Shown here: positions 12,201 through 24,200 of the stretch, piece after piece | Numbering within the stretch: position 1 is the first letter of the stretch | How the letters are laid out: each line of letters begins with the position of its first letter | DNA from: Tragulus kanchil | Taxonomy: Eukaryota; Chordata; Mammalia; Artiodactyla; Tragulidae | Direction of reading: 5' to 3' | Assembly: GCA_022376925.1 (NCBI GenBank) | Contig: JAIOJX010000004.1 | Span: 6,696,001-6,760,000, forward strand | Length of the DNA stretch: 64,000 nt | Made by a program: the position numbers and the translations under genes | Notes under the pieces: generated by a model | The model's input: only the letters and a program-made list of their open reading frames with translations | What the model was told of the DNA's origin: nothing | Database searches by the model: none

Positions 12201-15200
12201 AAGCTGAAGAAGAGCCGATCAACGTGGAAAGGGGCCCAGCAGATAGCAAACACTAAGACCAAGACAACTGGACAAGTAGGACGAAGCAGAGAGTAGAAGG
12301 AAGTCAAAGCAAGAAGAGGGAAACACTGCCCACTCTGAGTTCATCCATCCCTGCTACCATTCTCCCTTCATCTCGGTTAAGTTGTAATTACTAAAGGTGA
12401 CTAGATCCCACGAACGTCTACATAGAATATATAAATATAAGAATGAATTTCATAGGATTTGAGAATCAGTTTCCCAAATGGTTATATAAGATTTCTTATA
12501 TAAGGTTAGTTTCCTTTAAGACATTTAAAATAGTATTGAATGTATTCAACTTCTTAATACACATTCTATTGTGGAACATTTGCTATTAGACTGTTGGAAT
12601 CACATAAACTGGATATATAAGTAAATGATTATGTTCAAGCAATTCTGTGTTCTTTAAAGTTATAGATTAATAACAAAGTATGAAGTGCAGGATAAATTTA
12701 TATTGTTATTCTAGAAGAAATAGATGCTTTTATGATTGTAATCATTTAAAATTCTGCAAGGAGTCAGGGAAAAGAGAAAGACAGAACAACCATGAGAATA
12801 CTATTGGCCTCTCTGGAATGGGCACGTGTCCCTAAATTGCTAGGGCACAGGATTCCTTCCAGTTGCTCTGTGTTTATTTTTATTTTTTATTTTTAAATAA
12901 TTACATATTCACAGGAAGTTGCATGTTCTGGTTTCTTATTTTAAGCTTCCAAGACAGAGATTGGTGCTACCATACTTTCTCTATGGTGTGTTTAATCTCC
13001 ACAAATAAATATATATATATATTTCTCTCCTGAAGTTGTAAAATACTTTTCCTTTCCATTCCTTTTGATATCTACTTCAAAATAATTTTGAAGGGGCTAA
13101 AGGAGAGATAGAGACCTAGAGGAAGCAAGATGAGCTATGAGTTGATAACTTCTAAAGCTGGATGATGGATACTTTTGTGTTCAGTTTGTAATTCTCCAAA
13201 CTCATGAGCACATTTGGTGTTTTCCATAGTCAACAGTACATATGTTTCCCACGGGAAATAAACCTATTCAGAGTAAGTTGTCTGCCTGCATTATGTGGTT
13301 TCAGTACTGTCTGGAAGATTCTTCTGAATTTATCCTTCAAGAAAATGTCTCTAATCTGCTCCCTAATTACTAATTAATAATATCCTCAATTTCAAATTTT
13401 AACTCCTGTTAAAATTAAGCCCTCTGCCCCAAAAAGGCAAAGGATTGATCATCATCATTTTAATGTTAGTATACTTCAAGTCTCTTTGTGAAAGGTTATG
13501 TTCAAGAGAAAGAGGGGGAAATACTGAAAGCACTAGATTTCTGGGTGGGGAAAGTCAGGTGCTAACAAACGTTAAAAAATTTCCAAGAAGATGATTAGTA
13601 GAGTTGGAAAGACATACTTTAGTAACCTCGCAGGTTTTTGTTGTTGTTGTTCATATATATCACATAGCTGCAGTAAGTGTTTCATATCATATTATTCTGG
13701 AAGATTTTTTTTTCTTCTAATCCTCACATTTTGACTTGGAAGGTATATTATAAACCTCCTTTCTCTAATTGATCAGTATCTCATTAGACTAGTGCTATTA
13801 GTATAGACTAGTGTATTTTTTATATAACATTCTTTTGGGAAAGTGTGGATCAATGCCTGCATATGTTTAAAAATCTTAGCTATATAAAAGAGTTGTACTA
13901 TTTATATAAAATCATACAGTGTCATAGGATGAATGACTTCTTATAAGTATTCTTAACCAGATTTTCCCATTTTGGTAGTAAAATATTTCATGAAGTCCAA
14001 ACTTGGGTGTAAGAGAGCTCATAATTCCCTGAAATGGACTCTGAAACATGTGGTTATGTTCATTTATATATTTTCTGAGTGGAGAATTCACTGTTTCTGT
14101 AATATTTTTCAAGAAACACACAACAAAAAATAGGTTAAGACCCACCTCCTCATTTTAGAGGAGAAAAGATATACGTAAAGGCTCTGAAAGTAGATATGAC
14201 TTACCAAACACTGAACAGAATGTATTATAATGGATTCAGTTTAGTGTGGTGTTCTGAGGTTTTTAAAATAGAACAAAAAATGGATGCTTGAGTAAGCCAA
14301 GGAAGATGAGGACATGATACTTTGAGGAGAATTTTGATCCTGATCCAAGGAGCACTTGATCATACCAAATATAACTGCTTTCTTTAACAAACAAACAAAT
14401 ACAAAAATAGAGAACTCACATAGCATTTTAGTGACTGATTTTCTGGATGGTCTTTGAATATTTACAGTCACTTTATCTGCCTCAAGGTGTTGCTCTTTCT
14501 TCAGCTGCAAGGGAAATGCAAAGAGATTATAAAGAAAGGGGAAATTTTTTCCTCTCATTAAGATCTAAGAAGTGTTAGTCTAATAGTCATTTTGCAGATA
14601 AGAAAAATGGACTTACAGACATGTAAGAATTTGCTAAAAGTTTAAGTACAAGTTGGAGGTGGAACTCGACCCAGGTCACCTAACTCATCTAGGTGGCTAA
14701 GTTACAGGCAACCATTTATCCTACGGGCTTCCTTGGTGTGGTGGCTCAGATAGTAAAGAATCTGCCTGCAGTGCAGGAGACCTGTTTTTGATCCCTGGGT
14801 CAGGAAGATCCCACGGAGAAGGGAATGGTAACCCACTCCAGCATTCTTGCCTGGAGAATTCCCTGGTGGGCTCCAGTCCATGGGCTCCCAAAGTGTCAGG
14901 CACGACTGAGTGACTAACGCTTTCACTTTCGTTAATCCTATGCTATTTGGTAGAAACCTAGTTTTATAGTATATTAATAGATATTCTATGAAAAATATAA
15001 AAACAACTGAAAGTTAAAAAATGTTAGGCTTATTCATTCATTCGTCATTTATGAAATAATTATTAAACATCCATTAGAATGAAATCCCTCTGCTTTGGGA
15101 TGGATAGGCAGTAGATAAAAAAATCAGGTATTATTTCTGCTTCATGACATGGTATTTCATGTTGGTTCATAATTCCTGAAATGGACTCTGAAACATGTGG

Positions 15201-18200
15201 TTATGTTCATTTATATATTTTCTGAGTGGAGAATTCACTGTTTCTGTAATATTTTCAAGAAACACACAACAAAAATAGGTTAAGACCCACCTCCTCATTT
15301 TAGAGGAGAAAAGATATACGTAAAGGCTCTGAAAGTAGATATGACTTACCAAACACTGAACAGAATGTATTATAATGGATTCAGTTTAGTGTGGTGTTCT
15401 GAGGTTTTTAAAATAGAACAAAAAATGGATGCTTGAGTAAGCCAAGGAAGATGAGGACATGATACTTTGAGGAGAATTTTGATCCTGATCCAAGGAGCAC
15501 TTGATCATACCAAATATAACTGCTTTCTTTAACAAACAAACAAATACAAAAATAGAGAACTCACATAGCATTTTAGTGACTGATTTTCTGGATGGTCTTT
15601 GAATATTTACAGTCACTTTATCTGCCTCAAGGTGTTGCTCTTTCTTCAGCTGCAAGGGAAATGCAAAGAGATTATAAAGAAAGGGGAAATTTTTTCCTCT
15701 CATTAAGATCTAAGAAGTGTTAGTCTAATAGTCATTTTGCAGATAAGAAAAATGGACTTACAGACATGTAAGAATTTGCTAAAAGTTTAAGTACAAGTTG
15801 GAGGTGGAACTCGACCCAGGTCACCTAACTCATCTAGGTGGCTAAGTTACAGGCAACCATTTATCCTACGGGCTTCCTTGGTGTGGTGGCTCAGATAGTA
15901 AAGAATCTGCCTGCAGTGCAGGAGACCTGTTTTTGATCCCTGGGTCAGGAAGATCCCACGGAGAAGGGAATGGTAACCCACTCCAGCATTCTTGCCTGGA
16001 GAATTCCCTGGTGGGCTCCAGTCCATGGGCTCCCAAAGTGTCAGGCACGACTGAGTGACTAACGCTTTCACTTTCGTTAATCCTATGCTATTTGGTAGAA
16101 ACCTAGTTTTATAGTATATTAATAGATATTCTATGAAAAATATAAAAACAACTGAAAGTTAAAAAATGTTAGGCTTATTCATTCATTCGTCATTTATGAA
16201 ATAATTATTAAACATCCATTAGAATGAAATCCCTCTGCTTTGGGATGGATAGGCAGTAGATAAAAAAATCAGGTATTATTTCTGCTTCATGACATTTATA
16301 GTCTTTATTGTAGGTCTTCTTAGAGCCTTAAAATGCTAAAGGGCCATAACCCATCTTCATGGGAGATAGCATATCATCTTTCCTTCACCTCTACCTTCCA
16401 CATCCCACATCTCCTACCCTCAAAGGGGACAGTGCTTTTTAGACTAAACAATACCCTTCCCAACACCTTTCAGTGGAATACTTGGTAACCTCTTGAGAAG
16501 CACAATTTGGAAAACTTTGCTTTACCAATATTATCCACAAGGGTTCATATGTTTCTGAGTTTAGATGTTAAAATATACTCCTCCTTATTGGCAGGTATGG
16601 TGATCTGTAAAATAGTATCTGAAAATTTCATATATGAATATTGCCCATACAAGCAATCTCTCTCACCCAGTTAAGTCTCACCTACTCCTGGGAGACTTTT
16701 GTGGCAACTGTGGACCATTACCAGCTCCTTCCTCTGAACTTCCATAGCACTGAAGATCTACAACATTAACCTAGCTGTGAATTTTTTTCTGGTTAATTTA
16801 TGTATTTCTAGTGTGTAACCAGATAAAAAGTTTTAAGGACTCATGATAAACTACTATCAAATATCTAGAAGATAGTATTATTCTCCTTTCTCTTAACAAT
16901 AATGCCCTGATTTTCCTTTAGGGAATTTATTCCTTCTCCATTTCATAGTTGGATGGGAATGATGCCATATGCAGACTCAGGTTTTTGTTGTTTTTGTTAG
17001 TCACTCAGTCATGTTCAACTCTTTGTGTCCCCATAGACTATAGCCTGCCAGGCTCCTCTGTCCATGGGTTTCTCCAGGCAAGATTACTGCAGTGGGTTGC
17101 CATTTCCTTCTCCAGGTGATCTTCCTGACCCAGGGATCATCTCCTGCATTGGTAGGTAGGTTCTTTACCACTGTGCCACCAGGGAAACCCCAGAACCAGG
17201 CTCTATCCTATGCTATTTGGTAGAAACCTAGTTTTATAGTATATTAATAGATATTCTATGAAAAATATAAAAACAACTGAAAGTTAAAAAATGTTAGGCT
17301 TATTCATTCATTCGTCATTTATGAAATAATTATTAAACATCCATTAGAATGAAATCCCTCTGCTTTGGGATGGATAGGCAGTAGATAAAAAAATCAGGTA
17401 TTATTTCTGCTTCATGACATTTATAGTCTTTATTGTAGGTCTTCTTAGAGCCTTAAAATGCTAAAGGGCCATAACCCATCTTCATGGGAGATAGCATATC
17501 ATCTTTCCTTCACCTCTACCTTCCACATCCCACATCTCCTACCCTCAAAGGGGACAGTGCTTTTTAGACTAAACAATACCCTTCCCAACACCTTTCAGTG
17601 GAATACTTGGTAACCTCTTGAGAAGCACAATTTGGAAAACTTTGCTTTACCAATATTATCCACAAGGGTTCATATGTTTCTGAGTTTAGATGTTAAAATA
17701 TACTCCTCCTTATTGGCAGGTATGGTGATCTGTAAAATAGTATCTGAAAATTTCATATATGAATATTGCCCATACAAGCAATCTCTCTCACCCAGTTAAG
17801 TCTCACCTACTCCTGGGAGACTTTTGTGGCAACTGTGGACCATTACCAGCTCCTTCCTCTGAACTTCCATAGCACTGAAGATCTACAACATTAACCTAGC
17901 TGTGAATTTTTTTCTGGTTAATTTATGTATTTCTAGTGTGTAACCAGATAAAAAGTTTTAAGGACTCATGATAAACTACTATCAAATATCTAGAAGATAG
18001 TATTATTCTCCTTTCTCTTAACAATAATGCCCTGATTTTCCTTTAGGGAATTTATTCCTTCTCCATTTCATAGTTGGATGGGAATGATGCCATATGCAGA
18101 CTCAGGTTTTTGTTGTTTTTGTTAGTCACTCAGTCATGTTCAACTCTTTGTGTCCCCATAGACTATAGCCTGCCAGGCTCCTCTGTCCATGGGTTTCTCC

Positions 18201-21200
18201 AGGCAAGATTACTGCAGTGGGTTGCCATTTCCTTCTCCAGGTGATCTTCCTGACCCAGGGATCATCTCCTGCATTGGTAGGTAGGTTCTTTACCACTGTG
18301 CCACCAGGGAAACCCCAGAACCAGGCTTAATCCCTATGTGATTTAACTGGCATCCTTCAGTCAGAGTGGTTGAATAATTGAGACCAGTAAGATTTCACAT
18401 ACTCCCTTATACTTTTAGGAATGAAAGTTTTGTTCCTCTTTTATTGAAATTGCCAGGAAGAGTTTTTTTTTTTTTTTTTTATCCCGACCATGAGGAGTGT
18501 GCTTGGAAGCCACCAGTGCGCCGCCATGCAGATTTCAACGTGGAAACCAATGTCAGAGACAAAAGAAAAAAGAAACAGAAATAAAAGCTAGGTCCTTGCT
18601 GACACTGTGTGTCTTACTAGATCAGTATTCCCCACATGCCAGCTCTCCTTCTGAATTTCTCAGGTCTACGCTCCCTCTCATATTTAGTCAGATTGAGTTG
18701 GAGTTTCCTCTTAGCATTGTGGCAAGTCTTGACAAACTGAGGCCATCAGTGGAAGGAAAATTAAACCTGTTTTATGACCTGTGTAGATTAGGAGTTAAAA
18801 GGAAACATATTTCAGTCCCAACTAAAGAAAAAATTAGTGTGATCCATGTGACAATGGAACAGACTTCTGCAAGACTCAGTGAGATTCCTGGGCTGGATGG
18901 TGTTTTTACAATATAAGGGTAAAACAAAACAATGCAGATAGAGCTCTTCCTTGCGGGCACACAATGCCCAATAAGTTATATATTGTGATTCTTGGAGTTC
19001 CCTAGTGGCCTTGTGGCTAGGATGCTTGGACTTTCACTGCTATGGCCAGGGTCCAATCCTTGGTCAGGGAACTGAGATTCCACAGGTCATGGGGTATGGC
19101 CAAAAGAAAAAAAAATTCTATGTATTATGATTCTGATGATTGTCCTGAGTTTACTTGAGAATTATAGTAAATTTTCATAAAATACTTATTTATAGCTATA
19201 GGCCAACTTTTGTATATTACTGAATTCCCTTCTAGAAATTCTCCTTTTCCTGATACCACTCAACCCTCAAGCTGTACTTGTGTTAACACAAAGAGGGATC
19301 CAGATACACTGAGAAGATAAACAGTGGTGTTTAAGGTTAAAGCAATAAATCACACTACAAATCTTTCTAACTCATATTCAATTAAATCTACAAAAGTACC
19401 AATTATTTCATACCATTTATAAATTTGTCCTTGTTACACGATCATTATTCCATTATTTGATTCCAGTTTCAGCAGTGTTCTTTACCACTGTGCCACCAGG
19501 GAAACCCCAGAACCAGGCTTAATCCCTATGTGATTTAACTGGCATCCTTCAGTCAGAGTGGTTGAATAATTGAGACCAGTAAGATTTCACATACTCCCTT
19601 ATACTTTTAGGAATGAAAGTTTTGTTCCTCTTTTATTGAAATTGCCAGGAAGAGTTTTTTTTTTTTTTTTTTTTATCCCGACCATGAGGAGTGTGCTTGG
19701 AAGCCACCAGTGCGCCGCCATGCAGATTTCAACGTGGAAACCAATGTCAGAGACAAAAGAAAAAAGAAACAGAAATAAAAGCTAGGTCCTTGCTGACACT
19801 GTGTGTCTTACTAGATCAGTATTCCCCACATGCCAGCTCTCCTTCTGAATTTCTCAGGTCTACGCTCCCTCTCATATTTAGTCAGATTGAGTTGGAGTTT
19901 CCTCTTAGCATTGTGGCAAGTCTTGACAAACTGAGGCCATCAGTGGAAGGAAAATTAAACCTGTTTTATGACCTGTGTAGATTAGGAGTTAAAAGGAAAC
20001 ATATTTCAGTCCCAACTAAAGAAAAAATTAGTGTGATCCATGTGACAATGGAACAGACTTCTGCAAGACTCAGTGAGATTCCTGGGCTGGATGGTGTTTT
20101 TACAATATAAGGGTAAAACAAAACAATGCAGATAGAGCTCTTCCTTGCGGGCACACAATGCCCAATAAGTTATATATTGTGATTCTTGGAGTTCCCTAGT
20201 GGCCTTGTGGCTAGGATGCTTGGACTTTCACTGCTATGGCCAGGGTCCAATCCTTGGTCAGGGAACTGAGATTCCACAGGTCATGGGGTATGGCCAAAAG
20301 AAAAAAAAATTCTATGTATTATGATTCTGATGATTGTCCTGAGTTTACTTGAGAATTATAGTAAATTTTCATAAAATACTTATTTATAGCTATAGGCCAA
20401 CTTTTGTATATTACTGAATTCCCTTCTAGAAATTCTCCTTTTCCTGATACCACTCAACCCTCAAGCTGTACTTGTGTTAACACAAAGAGGGATCCAGATA
20501 CACTGAGAAGATAAACAGTGGTGTTTAAGGTTAAAGCAATAAATCACACTACAAATCTTTCTAACTCATATTCAATTAAATCTACAAAAGTACCAATTAT
20601 TTCATACCATTTATAAATTTGTCCTTGTTACACGATCATTATTCCATTATTTGATTCCAGTTCATAATCAAGAACAGTGAAAGATTATTAAGATCTATTA
20701 GTCACTTCTTTGGATGGATTTAACAGCTCTCATTAGGAATTTTTGCACTCCAGGGAACAATTTCCTTAAATTAAACAACTAGCAAATGGGGCTTCCCTGG
20801 TGGTCCAGTAAAGAGTCCGCCTTGTAGTGCAAGGGGCATGGGTTCGGTCCCTGGCCCAGGAAGATGCCACATGGTGTGGAGTGGCTGGACTGGAGTGTCC
20901 AAGTATGAGCCAGTGCTCTGGAGTGCATGTGCCCAGAGCTGGTACTCTGCAACGAGAGAGGCCACCGCAGTGGGAGGCCCACACAGGCTGAAGAATAAAG
21001 ATCGATGAAGAATAAATAAATTAAAAAATCAATAAAAAGAGGCAAAAGAGGAAAAAAAAAAAAAACAGCTGGCAAATGGTTCGCACAGTTCTTTTAGGAA
21101 CAGGCTTCTTGAACAGTGTAGTTTGCACTGAAAAGAAAAATCATGTGTCTATTAAACATCACTTACATCTTGGCTTTCTTAGGGTCCCATGACACAACAA

Positions 21201-24200
21201 GTCAACAAGAAGAAGAGGAAGAAGAATACTTAAGCAGGTTACACATGGTTCCAACAGAATTTGAAAGGGTTGACATGGCAGAATCAAATCCAAACAATTT
21301 GTCTAGCCAATATTAAATACTGCTTTGTTTCTTGTTGAATAATTTCATTTCCCTTCAGATATTTGGCCAACTAGATATTTTCCTATTGATTATTCCCACC
21401 TATCCCTAAACATTTACTTTAAGTCAGGTTACAAAAAGAGGAAGTTACAGAGGTCTATGCTATAGGAATTTTAGAGGTCTTCCTGTTCCATACCTTTTAG
21501 CCCTGTAGGATAACAGGTGAAGGGGGTCATGGGGTGGATTATCATTCAGATGGACAGATAATCCTGATCAGTTGTTTATCCTGATCTGTGATTCATTTAT
21601 ATAGTTTGTGGTTCATTTATATAACTTTAGAATACCAAGCCATAATCATAACTTCCATACAAGTATCTCTGTAGTCTAAACCAAATCTGTTTATTCAAAA
21701 TAAAATCAATTCAACCCTGTTTGGCCTGGCTGAATTCTACTACAATTCATAACTCATCCTCTTCAGTTCAAGCATTAATGGTGCAAAACTTATTAAGATC
21801 TATTAGTCACTTCTTTGGATGGATTTAACAGCTCTCATTAGGAATTTTTGCACTCCAGGGAACAATTTCCTTAAATTAAACAACTAGCAAATGGGGCTTC
21901 CCTGGTGGTCCAGTAAAGAGTCCGCCTTGTAGTGCAAGGGGCATGGGTTCGGTCCCTGGCCCAGGAAGATGCCACATGGTGTGGAGTGGCTGGACTGGAG
22001 TGTCCAAGTATGAGCCAGTGCTCTGGAGTGCATGTGCCCAGAGCTGGTACTCTGCAACGAGAGAGGCCACCGCAGTGGGAGGCCCACACAGGCTGAAGAA
22101 TAAAGATCGATGAAGAATAAATAAATTAAAAAATCAATAAAAAGAGGCAAAAGAGGAAAAAAAAAAAAAACAGCTGGCAAATGGTTCGCACAGTTCTTTT
22201 AGGAACAGGCTTCTTGAACAGTGTAGTTTGCACTGAAAAGAAAAATCATGTGTCTATTAAACATCACTTACATCTTGGCTTTCTTAGGGTCCCATGACAC
22301 AACAAGTCAACAAGAAGAAGAGGAAGAAGAATACTTAAGCAGGTTACACATGGTTCCAACAGAATTTGAAAGGGTTGACATGGCAGAATCAAATCCAAAC
22401 AATTTGTCTAGCCAATATTAAATACTGCTTTGTTTCTTGTTGAATAATTTCATTTCCCTTCAGATATTTGGCCAACTAGATATTTTCCTATTGATTATTC
22501 CCACCTATCCCTAAACATTTACTTTAAGTCAGGTTACAAAAAGAGGAAGTTACAGAGGTCTATGCTATAGGAATTTTAGAGGTCTTCCTGTTCCATACCT
22601 TTTAGCCCTGTAGGATAACAGGTGAAGGGGGTCATGGGGTGGATTATCATTCAGATGGACAGATAATCCTGATCAGTTGTTTATCCTGATCTGTGATTCA
22701 TTTATATAGTTTGTGGTTCATTTATATAACTTTAGAATACCAAGCCATAATCATAACTTCCATACAAGTATCTCTGTAGTCTAAACCAAATCTGTTTATT
22801 CAAAATAAAATCAATTCAACCCTGTTTGGCCTGGCTGAATTCTACTACAATTCATAACTCATCCTCTTCAGTTCAAGCATTAATGGTGCAGGCAGAAGAT
22901 GAGAAGGAACTTGTCCCGGGATTATCCATTTTCCATCTCCGCCATGTTAGAACCCTAGAGAGCAGCTCATTGGAGACTTGAGGCCTGGAATGATGAAGCA
23001 GCTCTGAGTGCTCAATGTTGAGCACATATGTAGCTCCCTTTCTCCTTCCCTGGTCTTGGGATTTTATTAGTCTTGGTTTTCTGCCTTCAGAAGGCACTTT
23101 GTCCCAAACTCAGTCATAACTTTAAACTTGCCATGAGAATCAATACTCATCATAGTTGACTGAATCTTTGTAAAATCTTTCAGACCAAAAAGGCCCTCTG
23201 ATACAGTATATTCAAGTCTCCTGTTTTGAAAGTGGAGAAGCTGAAGTTCAGCAGTAAAGGAAATACTTTTGCTTCATTCATTCATTCACTGAACTTACAG
23301 TCTAGTTGAAGAGGAAGAAATTGAGGAACCCACAAATATAGAATTATAAATTATGATAAATGTGATGATGGGAAATCACTAGGAATCACTGAGTATCCTA
23401 CGAAGGACCACCTAGTTAGGGAATCTGGGAGAACTTTCTGGAGGAAGTGTGAATAAAGGTAAGTGAGAGTTAGAAAGGCAAAAAGCTTGTGGTGGTACAC
23501 AGTAAGGATGTTTCCAGCAAAAATACAGAAAAGGTGCAAAGGTCCTGAGACCAATGCCATAGACTAGGGTCTAATTCTGACTCCCAGTTTAGAAATCTTT
23601 ACATTCCTATAAAAGAGACTTTCTAAGCACCTTTCCTGGTGTCCTCTGGGTAACACCTCATCCTTCCTGAGTCTAGGAAGCGTCCTAGACTCAGGAAGTA
23701 AGTTGCACGGTGCACACATAGCAAACTAGGGTGGTTTCTAAGCTATTGTCTGAGCTGTCCCCTAGCTCCTGATACAAGGCAACAGTAGATTCATGATGAC
23801 AAAACAAAGTAACACCTAAAGTAATTGTCTGGAAGAGGAAATATGTGCTTCCTATTCAGAGTTAAATATTTCCTCCAAATTGACCCGAGACAGGTGATTG
23901 ATTGCTGTTGGAAGATGGTATTGATACATTTGGGGTGGCTATTTCTCTTAGGGCTCATGGAATTATGCAGAAGTTCCTTCCCCCACAGTGGGATGCACAG
24001 GGCTTCCCAAAGACAGAATGATTGTGAGCTAGTCTTGTTTGACACATGTCTTTGGAAATTACAGGTGCCATCCCTCCAGGAGGAGACTGGCACAATTCTC
24101 TGCCTGATTAGATTTACTCCTGTGTCCAGAAAGCTGGGACTTAAAATCTGTTCTTCCCCCTTAGATGTTGCCTCTCACCTGAGGCACAGTATCCATTTGA

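Larger units (their letters stand above)
10684..12930. repeat. Tandem duplication 4 (step about 1129 bp)
   Basis: 10684-11802 is repeated as 11814-12930, including a complete NMUR2 exon 3. It is chained with duplication 3, so 9487-9901 exists three times. A one-base difference lies near 11280/12409. Confidence 0.95.
14021..16295. repeat. Tandem duplication 5 (step about 1146 bp)
   Basis: 14021-15150 is repeated as 15169-16295 with about 17 bp of filler. It includes NMUR2 exon 2 and one Bov-tA SINE. Single-base homopolymer losses cluster in the first 120 bases of the second copy (C, T and A runs one shorter). Confidence 0.95.
16080..18328. repeat. Tandem duplication 6 (step about 1125 bp)
   Basis: 16080-17203 is repeated as 17206-18328, inside NMUR2 intron 1. 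It is chained with duplication 5, so the stretch from 14936 to 15150 occurs three times. It carries an inverted Bov-tA SINE. Confidence 0.95.
18285..20662. repeat. Tandem duplication 7 (step about 1193 bp)
   Basis: 18285-19467 is repeated as 19478-20662 with about 10 bp of filler. A poly-T run differs in length between the copies (near 18464 and 19656), which also shifts a small chance reading frame. Confidence 0.95.

Noticed and set aside
9816..12267. Biological exon shuffling or expansion of NMUR2 TM6
   Set aside because: The exon copies are identical with their introns, and the same duplication size hits non-genic DNA throughout the window.
18497..20110. 139-codon frame present twice
   Set aside because: Both copies come from tandem duplication 7, so the repeat is no sign of selection. 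No known protein or splice site supports it.
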